Shown piece after piece: positions 37,704 through 46,876 of a stretch of 64,000 bases of DNA. The position numbers and the translations under genes are program-made. The stretch spans positions 62,001-126,000 of the forward strand of contig NZ_AJLS01000137.1 in assembly GCF_000307875.1 (NCBI RefSeq), in the 5' to 3' direction. Source of the DNA: Neobacillus bataviensis LMG 21833. GTDB taxonomy: Bacteria; Bacillota; Bacilli; Bacillales; Cytobacillaceae. The notes under the pieces were generated by a model. It saw nothing but the letters and a program-made list of their open reading frames with translations, did not search any database and had not been told where the DNA came from. Position 1 is the stretch's first letter. The number at the start of each line of letters is the position of its first letter.

Positions 37704-40403
37704 TTGGATTATTTACGAAACACACATGATTTAACTCTTCCAGATTGGGGCCCATACACAAAAAAATATATCGGTATTTCTCATGTATCCGATAAAAAGG
37801 AAGGATTCCGTTTCGATTTAAGTGTTTTTCCTGGATTTTATCGTCGTAAAGTGGATGTTCCAAATGTGATGTGGGAATCTGGGTATCATCCCTGGGATGC
37901 ATCAGCTGATTTAAACTATTTTGTCCATCGTCATGAGTTGGAATGGAAAGACAAGGTTTATTGTGACATTTCCTTTTCCGAAATTACTCCCAATTCTCGA
38001 TTGATTCGATGCGATTGCGTTAATAACGTCGACCAGCATCAAAATATTATCTTACACTATATGGCTTCCATGAATTTTCCCTCACATTATTCACATGCTA
38101 AGGAATTTCTCCAACCCGATCGAGCTATAGTTCCAGATGGGGGAATTTGGGTGGATGCGTTAGACTATGATGAATTGCATTTTGCTGTTAAAAGAGCGGA
38201 TGATCATCTGGTTCCTGACGGATATTTTCGGGCAGAAGTAAGAGATCATCATTTTGTGAATGGCAGTGGGATCGGACAGGGGTTTGGAAGGGATAAAGGA
38301 GACGAGGTAACCTATCGTTTCTCTCTTCATAAAAAAATCAAAAATGCCGTCATTGTTTTTCGTTTCCGTTTGAAGGAAGCCAATAAAGCGCTATTTATTG
38401 CTCGCGGACTCATCAATGAAACGATTCTATTCGATGGGGGTGAGACTTTTCAGACGAAAGTGATTCCAATCGGATCATTAGAAGAGGGTGAATATGTTCT
38501 AAAGTTATCTTCATTGGGAGCTGGTTCCCTTGAATTGGATGGCTTTGCTGTTATCGAACAAGAGGATGAAATTTTCTTTGAACCCGTTGATTGGGAGCAC
38601 ATCCCTGAAATGATAAGCGGCCCTATTAAGAATAGCCTAATTCTTAAATATAAGGATATCGAGCATTATTATGGCGTACTCTGGGATTTTGACCAGTATG
38701 AGATAAGAGAGTTTTATCATGATGAATTGGATCGATTTATGAGGCACAATGTGCATCACCATGTTAATTCCACTTTTAAAGGCGATGGAGAAGGTCACTT
38801 TACAAATGTATTTTTACGGCCAATCCCTATGAAGCCGAATTCATCTAGAACGATTTATGGCATGGTTTGTCATGGGAATTTGAAAGAAGTAGAAGACATG
38901 CTGATAAATTTTAATAGTAAGAAAGACAGCTATATTCGTATGGGTGAATCGATAGCATCAAGATTGGAAGATCATGATGTTATCCCAAGCGGTGAGCCAT
39001 ATTTGTTTAGTCAGAAACGATTAGCTGCGACGACATTAACAAACGTAGTTTATCCGGTATATGTGAAAAAAAGTTATATAAAACATAATACCCCAGGGCG
39101 ATGGTGGGATAGTTTGTATACATGGGATTCTGGCTTTATTGGACTCGGACTGTTGGAATTAGATACCAATCGTGCTGTCGAATGTTTAAATGCCTATCTA
39201 ACAGAACCGGGTGATACTCAAGCTGCCTTTATTCATCACGGAAGTCCTGTGCCCGTTCAGCATTATTTATACCTAGAGTTGTGGAACAAAACACAGTCCA
39301 AGGAATTATTAGCGTATTTTTATCCTAGATTGCGCCAGTATTATCATTTCTTGGCTGGACATGCTTACGGTTCAACCACAAGAAGGCTCGCTTCAAATTT
39401 AATTCAAACATGGGATTATTTTTATAATTCTGGCGGATGGGATGATTATCCTCCACAGGTATATGTACATAAAAGCCATTTACAAAAAAAGGCAGCCGCC
39501 GTATCGAATACTTCTCATTGCATTCGAATTGCTAAAATTTTGCGAATGGCAGCATTGGAACTCGGGGGATTAGCTGAAGATGTCTCACAGTATGATTCAG
39601 ATATTTCGTTATTCAGTGAGGCTCTTCAAAAGTACTCCTGGGACAAGGATGCAGGCTACTTTGGTTATGTTTATCATAATGAAGAAGGTACACCCATAGA
39701 TATTTTGAGATATAAAACTGGCGATAATTATAATATGGGGTTGGACGGGGCATATCCATTAGTGGCAGGAATTTGTTCACCAGAACAAGAAAGAGGATTA
39801 CTGGAATATTTGCAATCTGGGCAAAGGCTTTGGAGTAAAATTGGCCTTTCAACTGTTGATCAATCTGCCCCGTATTATCAGGACGATGGGTATTGGAATG
39901 GGGCTGTGTGGTTCCCACATCAATGGTTTTACTGGAAGACCATGCTGGATTTAGGGGAAGGGGCTTTTGCACAAAAAATTGCTAAAACCGCTCTTAATTT
40001 GTGGAAAAAAGAGGTAGAGACGTCGTATAACTGTTTTGAGCATTTTCTCATTGAGTCTGGAAGAGGAGCAGGTTGGCATCATTTCGGCGGCCTTTCCAAT
40101 CCAATTCTAAGCTGGTTTGGTGCCTATTTTCGACCAGGCCGCTTAACTTGCGGATTTGATACTTGGATTATGAAAAAGCAATTTAACGAGAACAATACTT
40201 CGCTGTTAGCAAGATTAAAATCCTTTGGGAAACCAAATCACTGCTTTACAATTAATGCCACAATGAATCCAAATTTTAAATATATTGTCAAATTGAATCA
40301 AAAAGAAATCCCTTTTCATATGGTGGAAACCGGCATGTTAGAAATCAATCTAAATCACAATCATACAGAAATGTTATTGACGATTGAAAAGGCACATAAA
40401 TGA
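37704..40403 (+). CDS. Large (alpha/alpha)6 glycosidase, GH63-like (clan GH-G)
   Basis: A protein of about 900 residues: an N-terminal beta-rich half and a C-terminal helical barrel. Barrel motifs include WWDSLYTWDSGFIGLG, NSGGWDDYPPQ (expected acid Asp region), GYWNGAVWFPHQWFYWK and NCFEHFLIESGRGAGWHHFGG (expected base Glu). These resemble GH63 and trehalase-like enzymes, inverting alpha-glycosidases. The linkage cut is unknown. Start: ATG 37644 has its GAGGA only 3 nt away and would add a hydrophobic 20-residue stretch; TTG 37704 follows GAGGTGG at good spacing and begins at the YLRNTHDLTLPDWGPYTKK region, so I prefer it. No signal peptide from that start, so probably cytoplasmic. It lies between importer 2 and an oxidoreductase. 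Confidence 0.8.
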   Translation: MDYLRNTHDLTLPDWGPYTKKYIGISHVSDKKEGFRFDLSVFPGFYRRKVDVPNVMWESGYHPWDASADLNYFVHRHELEWKDKVYCDISFSEITPNSRLIRCDCVNNVDQHQNIILHYMASMNFPSHYSHAKEFLQPDRAIVPDGGIWVDALDYDELHFAVKRADDHLVPDGYFRAEVRDHHFVNGSGIGQGFGRDKGDEVTYRFSLHKKIKNAVIVFRFRLKEANKALFIARGLINETILFDGGETFQTKVIPIGSLEEGEYVLKLSSLGAGSLELDGFAVIEQEDEIFFEPVDWEHIPEMISGPIKNSLILKYKDIEHYYGVLWDFDQYEIREFYHDELDRFMRHNVHHHVNSTFKGDGEGHFTNVFLRPIPMKPNSSRTIYGMVCHGNLKEVEDMLINFNSKKDSYIRMGESIASRLEDHDVIPSGEPYLFSQKRLAATTLTNVVYPVYVKKSYIKHNTPGRWWDSLYTWDSGFIGLGLLELDTNRAVECLNAYLTEPGDTQAAFIHHGSPVPVQHYLYLELWNKTQSKELLAYFYPRLRQYYHFLAGHAYGSTTRRLASNLIQTWDYFYNSGGWDDYPPQVYVHKSHLQKKAAAVSNTSHCIRIAKILRMAALELGGLAEDVSQYDSDISLFSEALQKYSWDKDAGYFGYVYHNEEGTPIDILRYKTGDNYNMGLDGAYPLVAGICSPEQERGLLEYLQSGQRLWSKIGLSTVDQSAPYYQDDGYWNGAVWFPHQWFYWKTMLDLGEGAFAQKIAKTALNLWKKEVETSYNCFEHFLIESGRGAGWHHFGGLSNPILSWFGAYFRPGRLTCGFDTWIMKKQFNENNTSLLARLKSFGKPNHCFTINATMNPNFKYIVKLNQKEIPFHMVETGMLEINLNHNHTEMLLTIEKAHK

Positions 40404-40475
40404 GAGGATTCTTTTGTCCATTAAGAAGGAAATAGAGTTTTAAAAATATAAAAACATGAAAAGGAAAGGGTTGCT

Positions 40476-41795
40476 ATGGTAGAAACAGTTGAACGAAATG
40501 TAGCGGAAATGAAAAAGAAGACAGGCCCTGTAACAGCAGTGATCGTTGGTGCAGGTAATAGGACAAATGTATATTCAACGTATGCAGAACAACATCCGAA
40601 TGAATTACAAATCGTTGGAATCGTTGAACCTGATGCCATTAGAAGAAAGAAAGCCGCCGAACGCTTTCATGTTGCTGATGAGAATTGTTTTGAGTCAATC
40701 GAAGCATTTACTCATAAAGAAAGATTCGCAGATGCGGTTATTAATGGAACGATGGATGAACTGCATGTTCAAACCACCATCCCAATCATAAAAGCTGGGT
40801 ATGATGTATTGTTAGAAAAGCCTATTGGTACAGAAAAATCCGAGATTGAAGCATTGTCTGCAACGGCAGCACAGTACAATCGAAAAGTAATGATTTGTCA
40901 TGTCCTGCGTTATGCTCCATTTTATAAAGAAATAAAAAGAAGAGTATTAGATAATGAGATTGGAGAAATTATCAATATTCAGACAGCGGAGAATGTCAGT
41001 TATCATCATATGGCGGTATCGTTTGTTAGAGGAAAGTGGAATCGAAAGGATATATGCAAATCCTCGATGCTGCTGGCAAAATGCTGTCATGATTTAGATA
41101 TTATTACATGGTTAATGAGCGGGATTAAACCAAAAAGAGTATCAAGTTTCGGCAGTTTAATGCATTTTCGTCCAGAAATGGCACCTGAGGGAGCCGGCAA
41201 ACGTTGTTTGGTTGATTGCAAAATCGAACATGAATGTCCCTACTCGGCAAAGAAAAATTATATTGAACAGGGTAATTGGGGCTGGTACGCTTGGAGAAGT
41301 ATTCAGCATTTAGGTCCTGAGCCGACCGTCCAGCAAAAAATAGAATCCTTAAAAACGGATAATCCATATGGCAGATGTGTATGGCATTGTGATAATGATG
41401 TCGTAGATCATCAATCTGTTGCCATTGAATTTGCGAATGGGACAACCGCTACCCACAACTTAATGGGGGGGACTGCCAAACCATGCCGGAACATTCACAT
41501 CATTGGTACAAAAGGGGAAATTCAAGGGACAATGGAGGATGGATATTTTGTAATCCGCCATCCCAATGCTAGAAAAGGTCATCACTTTAAGGAAGAAAAA
41601 GTAGAAATTGAGGTATCTGAAGATATGCATGGCGGCGGAGATTTGCGGTTAGTAGCTGATTTCGTCAGTGTTTTGAAAGGAAACAAACCATCTATATCTA
41701 CGACATCTTTGGAGGATTCAATAAATGGTCATTTGATTGTCTTTGCAGCTGACCAATCGAATGAAGAAAATCGTGTAATCAACATGAATGAATAG
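40476..41795 (+). CDS. Gfo/Idh/MocA-family oxidoreductase with Cys motif (439 aa)
   Basis: A paralogue of the 22.3-kb oxidoreductase: VIVGAGNRTNVYSTYAEQHPNEL at the Rossmann N-terminus, LLEKPIGTEKSE, and LAKCCHDLDIITWLMSG in the catalytic region. The C-x3-C-x5-C-P-Y motif (RCLVDCKIEHECPY) is conserved. YteT-like by length. AAGGAAAGGG precedes ATG 40476. It follows the (alpha/alpha)6 glycosidase, and a strong hairpin ends the unit. It may oxidise the sugar of an imported glycoside or a released monosaccharide; the substrate is not known. Confidence 0.9.
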   Translation: MVETVERNVAEMKKKTGPVTAVIVGAGNRTNVYSTYAEQHPNELQIVGIVEPDAIRRKKAAERFHVADENCFESIEAFTHKERFADAVINGTMDELHVQTTIPIIKAGYDVLLEKPIGTEKSEIEALSATAAQYNRKVMICHVLRYAPFYKEIKRRVLDNEIGEIINIQTAENVSYHHMAVSFVRGKWNRKDICKSSMLLAKCCHDLDIITWLMSGIKPKRVSSFGSLMHFRPEMAPEGAGKRCLVDCKIEHECPYSAKKNYIEQGNWGWYAWRSIQHLGPEPTVQQKIESLKTDNPYGRCVWHCDNDVVDHQSVAIEFANGTTATHNLMGGTAKPCRNIHIIGTKGEIQGTMEDGYFVIRHPNARKGHHFKEEKVEIEVSEDMHGGGDLRLVADFVSVLKGNKPSISTTSLEDSINGHLIVFAADQSNEENRVINMNE

Positions 41796-41808
41796 TGTAG
41801 AATGATGA

Positions 41809-41850
41809 TTCTAATGATTCCTCCTTTTGATGAGGAATCATTAGAATTTA
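41809..41850 (+). terminator. Terminator after oxidoreductase 3
   Basis: A perfect 15-bp stem, TTCTAATGATTCCTC (41809-41823) with GAGGAATCATTAGAA (41832-41846) and an 8-nt loop, followed by TTTATT. It separates the importer-2 unit from the two-component genes. Confidence 0.8.
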
Positions 41851-41941
41851 TTGGAAACATATAAGTTTACGTTTTAATTGTACTAACATTCAGAACCTAC
41901 TACACTATTATTATTAGTCTAAAAAGGGAGACGCATTAATA

Positions 41942-43708
41942 TTGGGTGCTATGTCCATTAAAACGAAACTTACCATTTTAATTGTTCTGACCGTATTTGT
42001 ACCCTTCATTCTATTCGGAGTGATTTGGTACGAGCAGTCGACAAAAGTGATTGAAAAAAATGCCACTCAATCTAGTGTCCAAATTGTGGGTCAGTTGAAT
42101 CATCATCTTGAATATTATTTTAACGATTTAGAACGCAACACATTACCTATTTTTACGCACCCGCTGATTCAACAACTGCTAAAAGCAGAAACAGACGATC
42201 TATATAATCGTTTTTACCTTCGCAGGCAGATAAAGAAAGAAGTCATTCCTAGTTTACTCTTTAGCAGACCTGATATTGCCGGGATTGCTATTGTTTCGAA
42301 TGATGGTTTGAATGTAACGAGTTATGGAAGTACGAGTGGTAATAAGTATACTGTAAAGGATCTCCAAGATGAAAATTATCGAATTTTGGGTGTAAGTAAT
42401 TCCGGGGAACCCATTCTAACTATCGCTAGAAAATTGATTGATAAGACATCCTATCAATCTACTGGTTTATTATTAATTGATATAAAACTAAATCAATTGT
42501 CGAAAATAATCAATGATACACAGTTGGGGAAAACAGGGATGATTTCAATCGTCAATTCGGATGGAGTCATTATCTATCACCAGGATAAAACGAAGCTTGG
42601 CAAGAAAATCTCCAATGCTGATTTAAAGCAGTATTTATTGGATGCAGATGGTTCTGTTATTAAGACTGATGCGAAAGGGGAAAAGATTGTCACCTTTAAC
42701 CTTTCTCCGTTAACAAATTTGATAACCATTGCGGAAGTTCCCAAAAAAGAGCTAATGGGAGAGCTTCTTCATTTACGGAATATAGCAAGTATAGCCATCA
42801 TATTCATTACTATTTTTTCCCTGCTTATTATTGTTGTATTTTCGTTTAAATTAATTAAATCCCTTACTAGTTTGCAAAGTAAGATGAAAGAAGTGGAGAT
42901 GGGGAACCTTCAAATAAGAGCAGACGAAGGGAAAAAGGACGAAATCGGAAGATTAAATAGCAGCTTTAATACGATGGTGATGGAAATGGAGCGATTGATT
43001 GAGGATGTACATAAATCAGAATTAAAAGAAAAGGAAATTTTACTGAAACAAAGAGAAGCGGTTCTTCAATCGATGCAATTTCAAGTAAATCCCCATTTTT
43101 TATATAATACACTCGAAATTATCAATTCACACGCGATTGTTGAAGGAAATATGACCATTAGCCGCATGTCGACCGCATTAGCTGATATATTCAGATATGC
43201 AGTGGAAGGACATCACTATCAAGTAACGCTGTATCAAGAAATGGAGAATATTAAAAGTTTCATTGAAATTCAAAAAGAAAGATACCATTACCTTAAAGTT
43301 GAAATTGTTTTAGATGATACACCTATTTCGAAAGTGAATGCGATCAGACTGATTCTGCAGCCAATCGTTGAAAATGCATTCAAACATGGATATGAAGCCC
43401 ATAAAATAAAGCCTGACTATTTAAAAATAGCAGGACAACAATATGAAACCTATTATCTTCTTGAAATAACCGATAAAGGTAAGGGTATGGCGTTTGAAAG
43501 CATTAGCAACTTCAACCATGCGTTTGAACTAAGGGATTTGGAGCAAATGAATACGATCAATTATGAAATGTTATCCAAAGGAATTGGGTTATGGAACGTT
43601 CATTTCCGGATTCGTTCTTCATTTGGTTACCCGTATGGGATTTATATTAAAGAATCTACACAATCAGGCACCATTATACAAATAAAGCTTCCGCTCAATA
43701 CGAATTAA
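41942..43708 (+). CDS. Sensor histidine kinase (YesM type)
   Basis: A 588-residue membrane kinase: first membrane helix about residues 10-30, an extracellular Cache-like sensor (about 35-275), second helix about 281-303, HAMP linker, then the kinase core. The phospho-acceptor is H385 in QVNPHFLYNTLE, the YesM/LytS-type H-box, followed by N-box ILQPIVENAFKHG and G-box GKGMAF and GIGLWNV. Such kinases sense carbohydrates, often together with a binding protein, and phosphorylate a YesN-type AraC regulator; that partner is next door. TTG 41942 (11 nt after GGGAG) is the likely start; ATG 41951 is the alternative. Confidence 0.92.
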   Translation: MGAMSIKTKLTILIVLTVFVPFILFGVIWYEQSTKVIEKNATQSSVQIVGQLNHHLEYYFNDLERNTLPIFTHPLIQQLLKAETDDLYNRFYLRRQIKKEVIPSLLFSRPDIAGIAIVSNDGLNVTSYGSTSGNKYTVKDLQDENYRILGVSNSGEPILTIARKLIDKTSYQSTGLLLIDIKLNQLSKIINDTQLGKTGMISIVNSDGVIIYHQDKTKLGKKISNADLKQYLLDADGSVIKTDAKGEKIVTFNLSPLTNLITIAEVPKKELMGELLHLRNIASIAIIFITIFSLLIIVVFSFKLIKSLTSLQSKMKEVEMGNLQIRADEGKKDEIGRLNSSFNTMVMEMERLIEDVHKSELKEKEILLKQREAVLQSMQFQVNPHFLYNTLEIINSHAIVEGNMTISRMSTALADIFRYAVEGHHYQVTLYQEMENIKSFIEIQKERYHYLKVEIVLDDTPISKVNAIRLILQPIVENAFKHGYEAHKIKPDYLKIAGQQYETYYLLEITDKGKGMAFESISNFNHAFELRDLEQMNTINYEMLSKGIGLWNVHFRIRSSFGYPYGIYIKESTQSGTIIQIKLPLNTN

Positions 43709-43744
43709 TGTTTTTATCGATAATTTTGAAGGAGGAAGAAGGAT

Positions 43745-44500
43745 ATGTATAAGGTTATCATCGCAGATGATGAATACATGATTAAAAAGAGCCTGACAGT
43801 CATGATAGAAAACGCTCCATTTAATTTTAAAGTGGTTGGTACAGCCGAAGATGGCAAAGAAGCGATGGATTTAATTAAAGAATTTAGACCTGATTTGCTA
43901 GTTACGGATATCCGGATGCCTGTCATGGATGGATTGGATTTAATCCATCAATTACACGAAGAACATGAATCAACAGAAGCAATCGTTGTTTCAGGGTATG
44001 GAGAATTTGAGTACGCCCAAAGAGCATTGCGAATGGGCGCGGCGGATTATCTATTAAAACCCATTAAAGTAGATTTAGTTCAAGAAGCACTTAAACGAGT
44101 GAGTGAAAAACTACGAGCAAGATCACAAAGAAAAAGTGAAACATATGAAACGGTTCTTCAGTTTAAGAATCTTTCTCCTAAAATGAATCATGCGGTTCAT
44201 TTCATAGAAAAGCATTATCATGATGATCAATTATCCTTACCTATTGTGGCAGAGCATATTGAATTATCCACTGCCTATTTCAGCCGGACTTTTAAAGAAG
44301 AAACAGGAAAAAGCTTTGTTCATTATCTGACAGAATTACGAATGGAGAAAGCAAAAGACATATTAAAAAATCCCTATACCAAATCCTATGAAGTAGCCTA
44401 TTCGGTCGGATACATAGATTATCCGCATTTTTCAAAAGCATTTAAGAAATACTATGGAATTTCACCTACGGAGTTTAGAAAAATGCAGCTGCCGCAATGA
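43745..44500 (+). CDS. Response regulator, AraC-type DNA-binding domain (YesN type)
   Basis: A 251-residue regulator. The receiver domain has the acidic pocket D8-D9 and the phosphorylated D55 in LLVTDIRMPVMDG, with the conserved Lys in YLLKPIK. After a short linker, a two-helix-turn-helix AraC domain fills the last 100 residues (ALPIVAEHIELSTAYFSRTFKEETG and YEVAYSVGYIDYPHFSKAFKKYYG-type motifs are recognisable). GGAGG lies before ATG 43745. It most likely activates importer 2 in response to the adjacent kinase. Confidence 0.94.
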   Translation: MYKVIIADDEYMIKKSLTVMIENAPFNFKVVGTAEDGKEAMDLIKEFRPDLLVTDIRMPVMDGLDLIHQLHEEHESTEAIVVSGYGEFEYAQRALRMGAADYLLKPIKVDLVQEALKRVSEKLRARSQRKSETYETVLQFKNLSPKMNHAVHFIEKHYHDDQLSLPIVAEHIELSTAYFSRTFKEETGKSFVHYLTELRMEKAKDILKNPYTKSYEVAYSVGYIDYPHFSKAFKKYYGISPTEFRKMQLPQ

Positions 44501-44560
44501 ATAATCATGATTAAATGTGAAGAACTGTTTAGACCCCTGAATATGGCTTTGTTAAATGTT

Positions 44561-44591
44561 GGGTTGACCCTACAAGTGATGGTGGTATAAT
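44561..44591 (+). promoter_or_regulatory. Promoter/operator module, copy 2 (GalNAc operon)
   Basis: GGGTTGACCCTACAAGTG followed by ATGGTGGTATAAT. TTGACC (44564-44569) and TATAAT (44586-44591) are 16 bp apart. It is the strongest of the three copies by promoter consensus and points to the ROK kinase gene 140 bp downstream. A TTAG tandem repeat lies around the expected transcription start (about 44600-44612). Confidence 0.75.
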
Positions 44592-44618
44592 AGAATTAAT
44601 TAGTTAGTTAGTTATTGT

Positions 44619-44650
44619 ACTCATAGCGTTATGTCTATGAGTTTTTCTTC
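44619..44650 (+). terminator. Leader terminator upstream of the GalNAc operon
   Basis: ACTCATAG (44619-44626) pairs perfectly with CTATGAGT (44635-44642), 8-nt loop, followed by TTTTCTTC. It starts only about 20 nt after the expected transcript start, so most transcripts could stop here unless read-through is favoured. No reading frame or known riboswitch is seen in the leader. Confidence 0.65.
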
Positions 44651-44730
44651 TGACAAAGTTGTACCAACAACCCATTAGGTGATACACTATAAATAAGGCT
44701 TTTCTAAATTTACTGTAGAGGTGCAGAAAA

Positions 44731-45630
44731 ATGAAAAAGGCAATTGGCATTGATATTGGCGGAACAAAGATTGCTGCGGGCATCGTTTCGGAAACGGGGG
44801 AATTGCTGCATCGCGCCGAGGTAAAAAGTGACCCATCAGACAGTGAAAAGATGTTTGCGAGAGTAATAGATGCGGTGGAACAAGTTCTGAAAGATTCCTC
44901 CCTTTCTATCACCGACATGGAAGGTATTGGTGTCGGTGTGCCGGGCAAAGTGGATCGCGAGCGGGGGATTGCTGTGTTTCAAAACAATTTGCCATGGCCA
45001 CAGTTTCCTGTCACAGCCCGGTTAAGGGAGCAATTTGGACTTGAGCGAATTACCATCGACAATGATGTTTACACGGCTGCCTTTGCCGAGTGGAAGGCAT
45101 CCGAGGCAAAAAGGGATGAAACATTTGTTTACGTCACAATTAGCACGGGAATCTCTTGCGCCATTATTCATAAAGGTTCCTTTTTCCGCGGGGCCGGATT
45201 TGCCGGAGAACTTGGCCTAATCCCCGTTCTTTCAAAGACAGCGGAGAATAAGCTGGAGCGGCTGGAATTTGCATCTGCCGGGCCAGCGATTGAAAAATTA
45301 GCACAAAAGGAATTGCAGCAGGCGAATCTTTCGACAAAGAATGTCTTTGAACAGTATCAAGCGGGGACACAAGAATATCAAACGATCATCGATGATGTAA
45401 CCGACAATTGGGCGCAAGGCCTGTATTCCATTTCCTGCCTGCTGGATCCGCACAAAGTAGTGTTCGGCGGCAGTGTCATCGCGAATAATCCATTCCTGCT
45501 GGATCTACTAAAAGAAAAACTAAAAGCCTATCAAATCCCGGAACAACAGCATCTTTTAAACCATATGTCCATAAGCACAATCAAGAACAATAATGGTGTC
45601 ATCGGAGCCGGATTGCGGGTATTTGAATAG
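44731..45630 (+). CDS. ROK-family sugar kinase, probable N-acetylhexosamine kinase
   Basis: A 299-residue ROK protein without the helix-turn-helix of ROK repressors, so a kinase. The phosphate loop is GIDIGGTKIAAGI; the catalytic Asp is in ITIDNDVYTAAF; GAGFAGELGLIPV is the usual sugar-binding region. The CXCGXXGCXE zinc motif of most ROK kinases is absent. As first gene before nagA/agaA, agaS, lacC and lacD homologues, it very likely phosphorylates GalNAc at O6 (AgaK role), replacing the phosphotransferase system that usually provides GalNAc-6-phosphate. GAGGTGCAG precedes the start. Confidence 0.88.
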   Translation: MKKAIGIDIGGTKIAAGIVSETGELLHRAEVKSDPSDSEKMFARVIDAVEQVLKDSSLSITDMEGIGVGVPGKVDRERGIAVFQNNLPWPQFPVTARLREQFGLERITIDNDVYTAAFAEWKASEAKRDETFVYVTISTGISCAIIHKGSFFRGAGFAGELGLIPVLSKTAENKLERLEFASAGPAIEKLAQKELQQANLSTKNVFEQYQAGTQEYQTIIDDVTDNWAQGLYSISCLLDPHKVVFGGSVIANNPFLLDLLKEKLKAYQIPEQQHLLNHMSISTIKNNNGVIGAGLRVFE

Positions 45631-45659
45631 GTATCTAAAAAATAAAAGGAGTGTCACAA

Positions 45660-46826
45660 ATGTTTACATTAAGTCCCGAAAAATTAATGCCGTTGGGGGC
45701 AGCGATTACAACGGCGGAAATCAAGCAACAGCCTGAGCTATGGGGTGAGGCATTCGCCTTGTATACGGGGAAAAGTCAGAAGATTGAATCGTTTTTACAG
45801 AACATAACAGAAAAGCACAATCGTGTCCGGGTTATTTTTACAGGTGCTGGAACGTCTGCCTATGTGGGTGACACGATTACCCCTTATTTAAAGGAAAAAG
45901 TCGATGAGAACCAATGGGATTTGATGAGTGTTTCGACAACGGCCATCGTATCAAACCCTTACCAATTCTTAAAAGCAGACATCCCGACATTGCTGATCTC
46001 ATTTGCAAGAAGCGGCAACAGTCCAGAAAGCGTGGCGACAGTTGAATTAGCGGAACAAGTGGTAAAGGATCTATACCAGATTACGATTACTTGCTCAAAA
46101 GAAGGAAAGCTAGCACAGCGGGCAAAAGGGGATGACAGCAACCTTTTACTGTTGATGCCTGAGAAGTCCAATGACCAGGGCTTCGCGATGACCGGAAGCT
46201 ACACCTGTATGGCCTTAACGGCACTGCTTATATTCGACTCATTGTCTGTCGAGGAAAAATCGAGCATTGTCGCGAACATTCGTAAAATGGGCCAAACCGT
46301 TATTAACAAGGAAGCGGCTATTGAACAAATGATTGCAGACGGATTTGAACGGATTATTTACCTTGGCTCAGGGGGTTTTGAAGGCTTAGCAAGAGAAGCA
46401 CAATTAAAGATATTGGAATTAACTGCCGGTAAAATTGCCACTTCATTTGATTCATCCCTTGGATTCCGCCATGGTCCTAAATCCTTTGTGAATGAAAAAA
46501 CAGCTATTTTTGTCTTTGTTTCCAACCAGCCATATACCCGCCAATACGATTTGGATATGTTACAAGAATTAAGCCAAGATCAAATTGCCAGCACGATTTG
46601 TGCCATTTCCGTGGTGGGAGAAACCAATTTTGCCGGTGATACCTTCTCATTTGACGGCAGCGCTGCTAGAGTACCGGATGCTTACCTGTCATTACCGTAT
46701 GTGATGGTTGGCCAAACCATTGCCCTATTCGCATCGATTAAAGTCGGGAACACACCGGATACCCCTTCACCAAGCGGAACGGTCAATCGAGTTGTAAAAG
46801 GAGTAACCATTCACGAATACAAGTAA
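45660..46826 (+). CDS. agaS: Galactosamine-6-phosphate deaminase/isomerase (AgaS, SIS domains)
   Basis: A 388-residue double-SIS-domain protein. SIS motifs include VIFTGAGTSAYVGDT, LISFARSGNSPESVATVEL and IIYLGSGGFEGLAREAQLKILEL; SFDSSLGFRHGPKSF is the typical AgaS-type active-site segment. AgaS converts galactosamine-6-phosphate to tagatose-6-phosphate and ammonia. The neighbouring lacC and lacD homologues would take the tagatose-6-phosphate further, supporting this over a glucosamine role. ATG 45660 is 8 nt after AAGGAG; an in-frame GTG at 45651 overlaps the ribosome site. Confidence 0.9.
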   Translation: MFTLSPEKLMPLGAAITTAEIKQQPELWGEAFALYTGKSQKIESFLQNITEKHNRVRVIFTGAGTSAYVGDTITPYLKEKVDENQWDLMSVSTTAIVSNPYQFLKADIPTLLISFARSGNSPESVATVELAEQVVKDLYQITITCSKEGKLAQRAKGDDSNLLLLMPEKSNDQGFAMTGSYTCMALTALLIFDSLSVEEKSSIVANIRKMGQTVINKEAAIEQMIADGFERIIYLGSGGFEGLAREAQLKILELTAGKIATSFDSSLGFRHGPKSFVNEKTAIFVFVSNQPYTRQYDLDMLQELSQDQIASTICAISVVGETNFAGDTFSFDGSAARVPDAYLSLPYVMVGQTIALFASIKVGNTPDTPSPSGTVNRVVKGVTIHEYK

Positions 46827-46876
46827 ATCAGCGGGAAAGGGATGTCCAATATCTCTTTCTAAACAGAGGTGCAGGT

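Noticed and set aside
44594-44612. TRAP-like (UAG repeat) binding site in the GalNAc leader
   Set aside because: Spacing between UAG triplets is one base rather than two or three, and only three triplets are present.
44731-45630. ROK protein as a transcriptional repressor
   Set aside because: The N-terminus begins directly with the ATP-binding loop and there is no helix-turn-helix.
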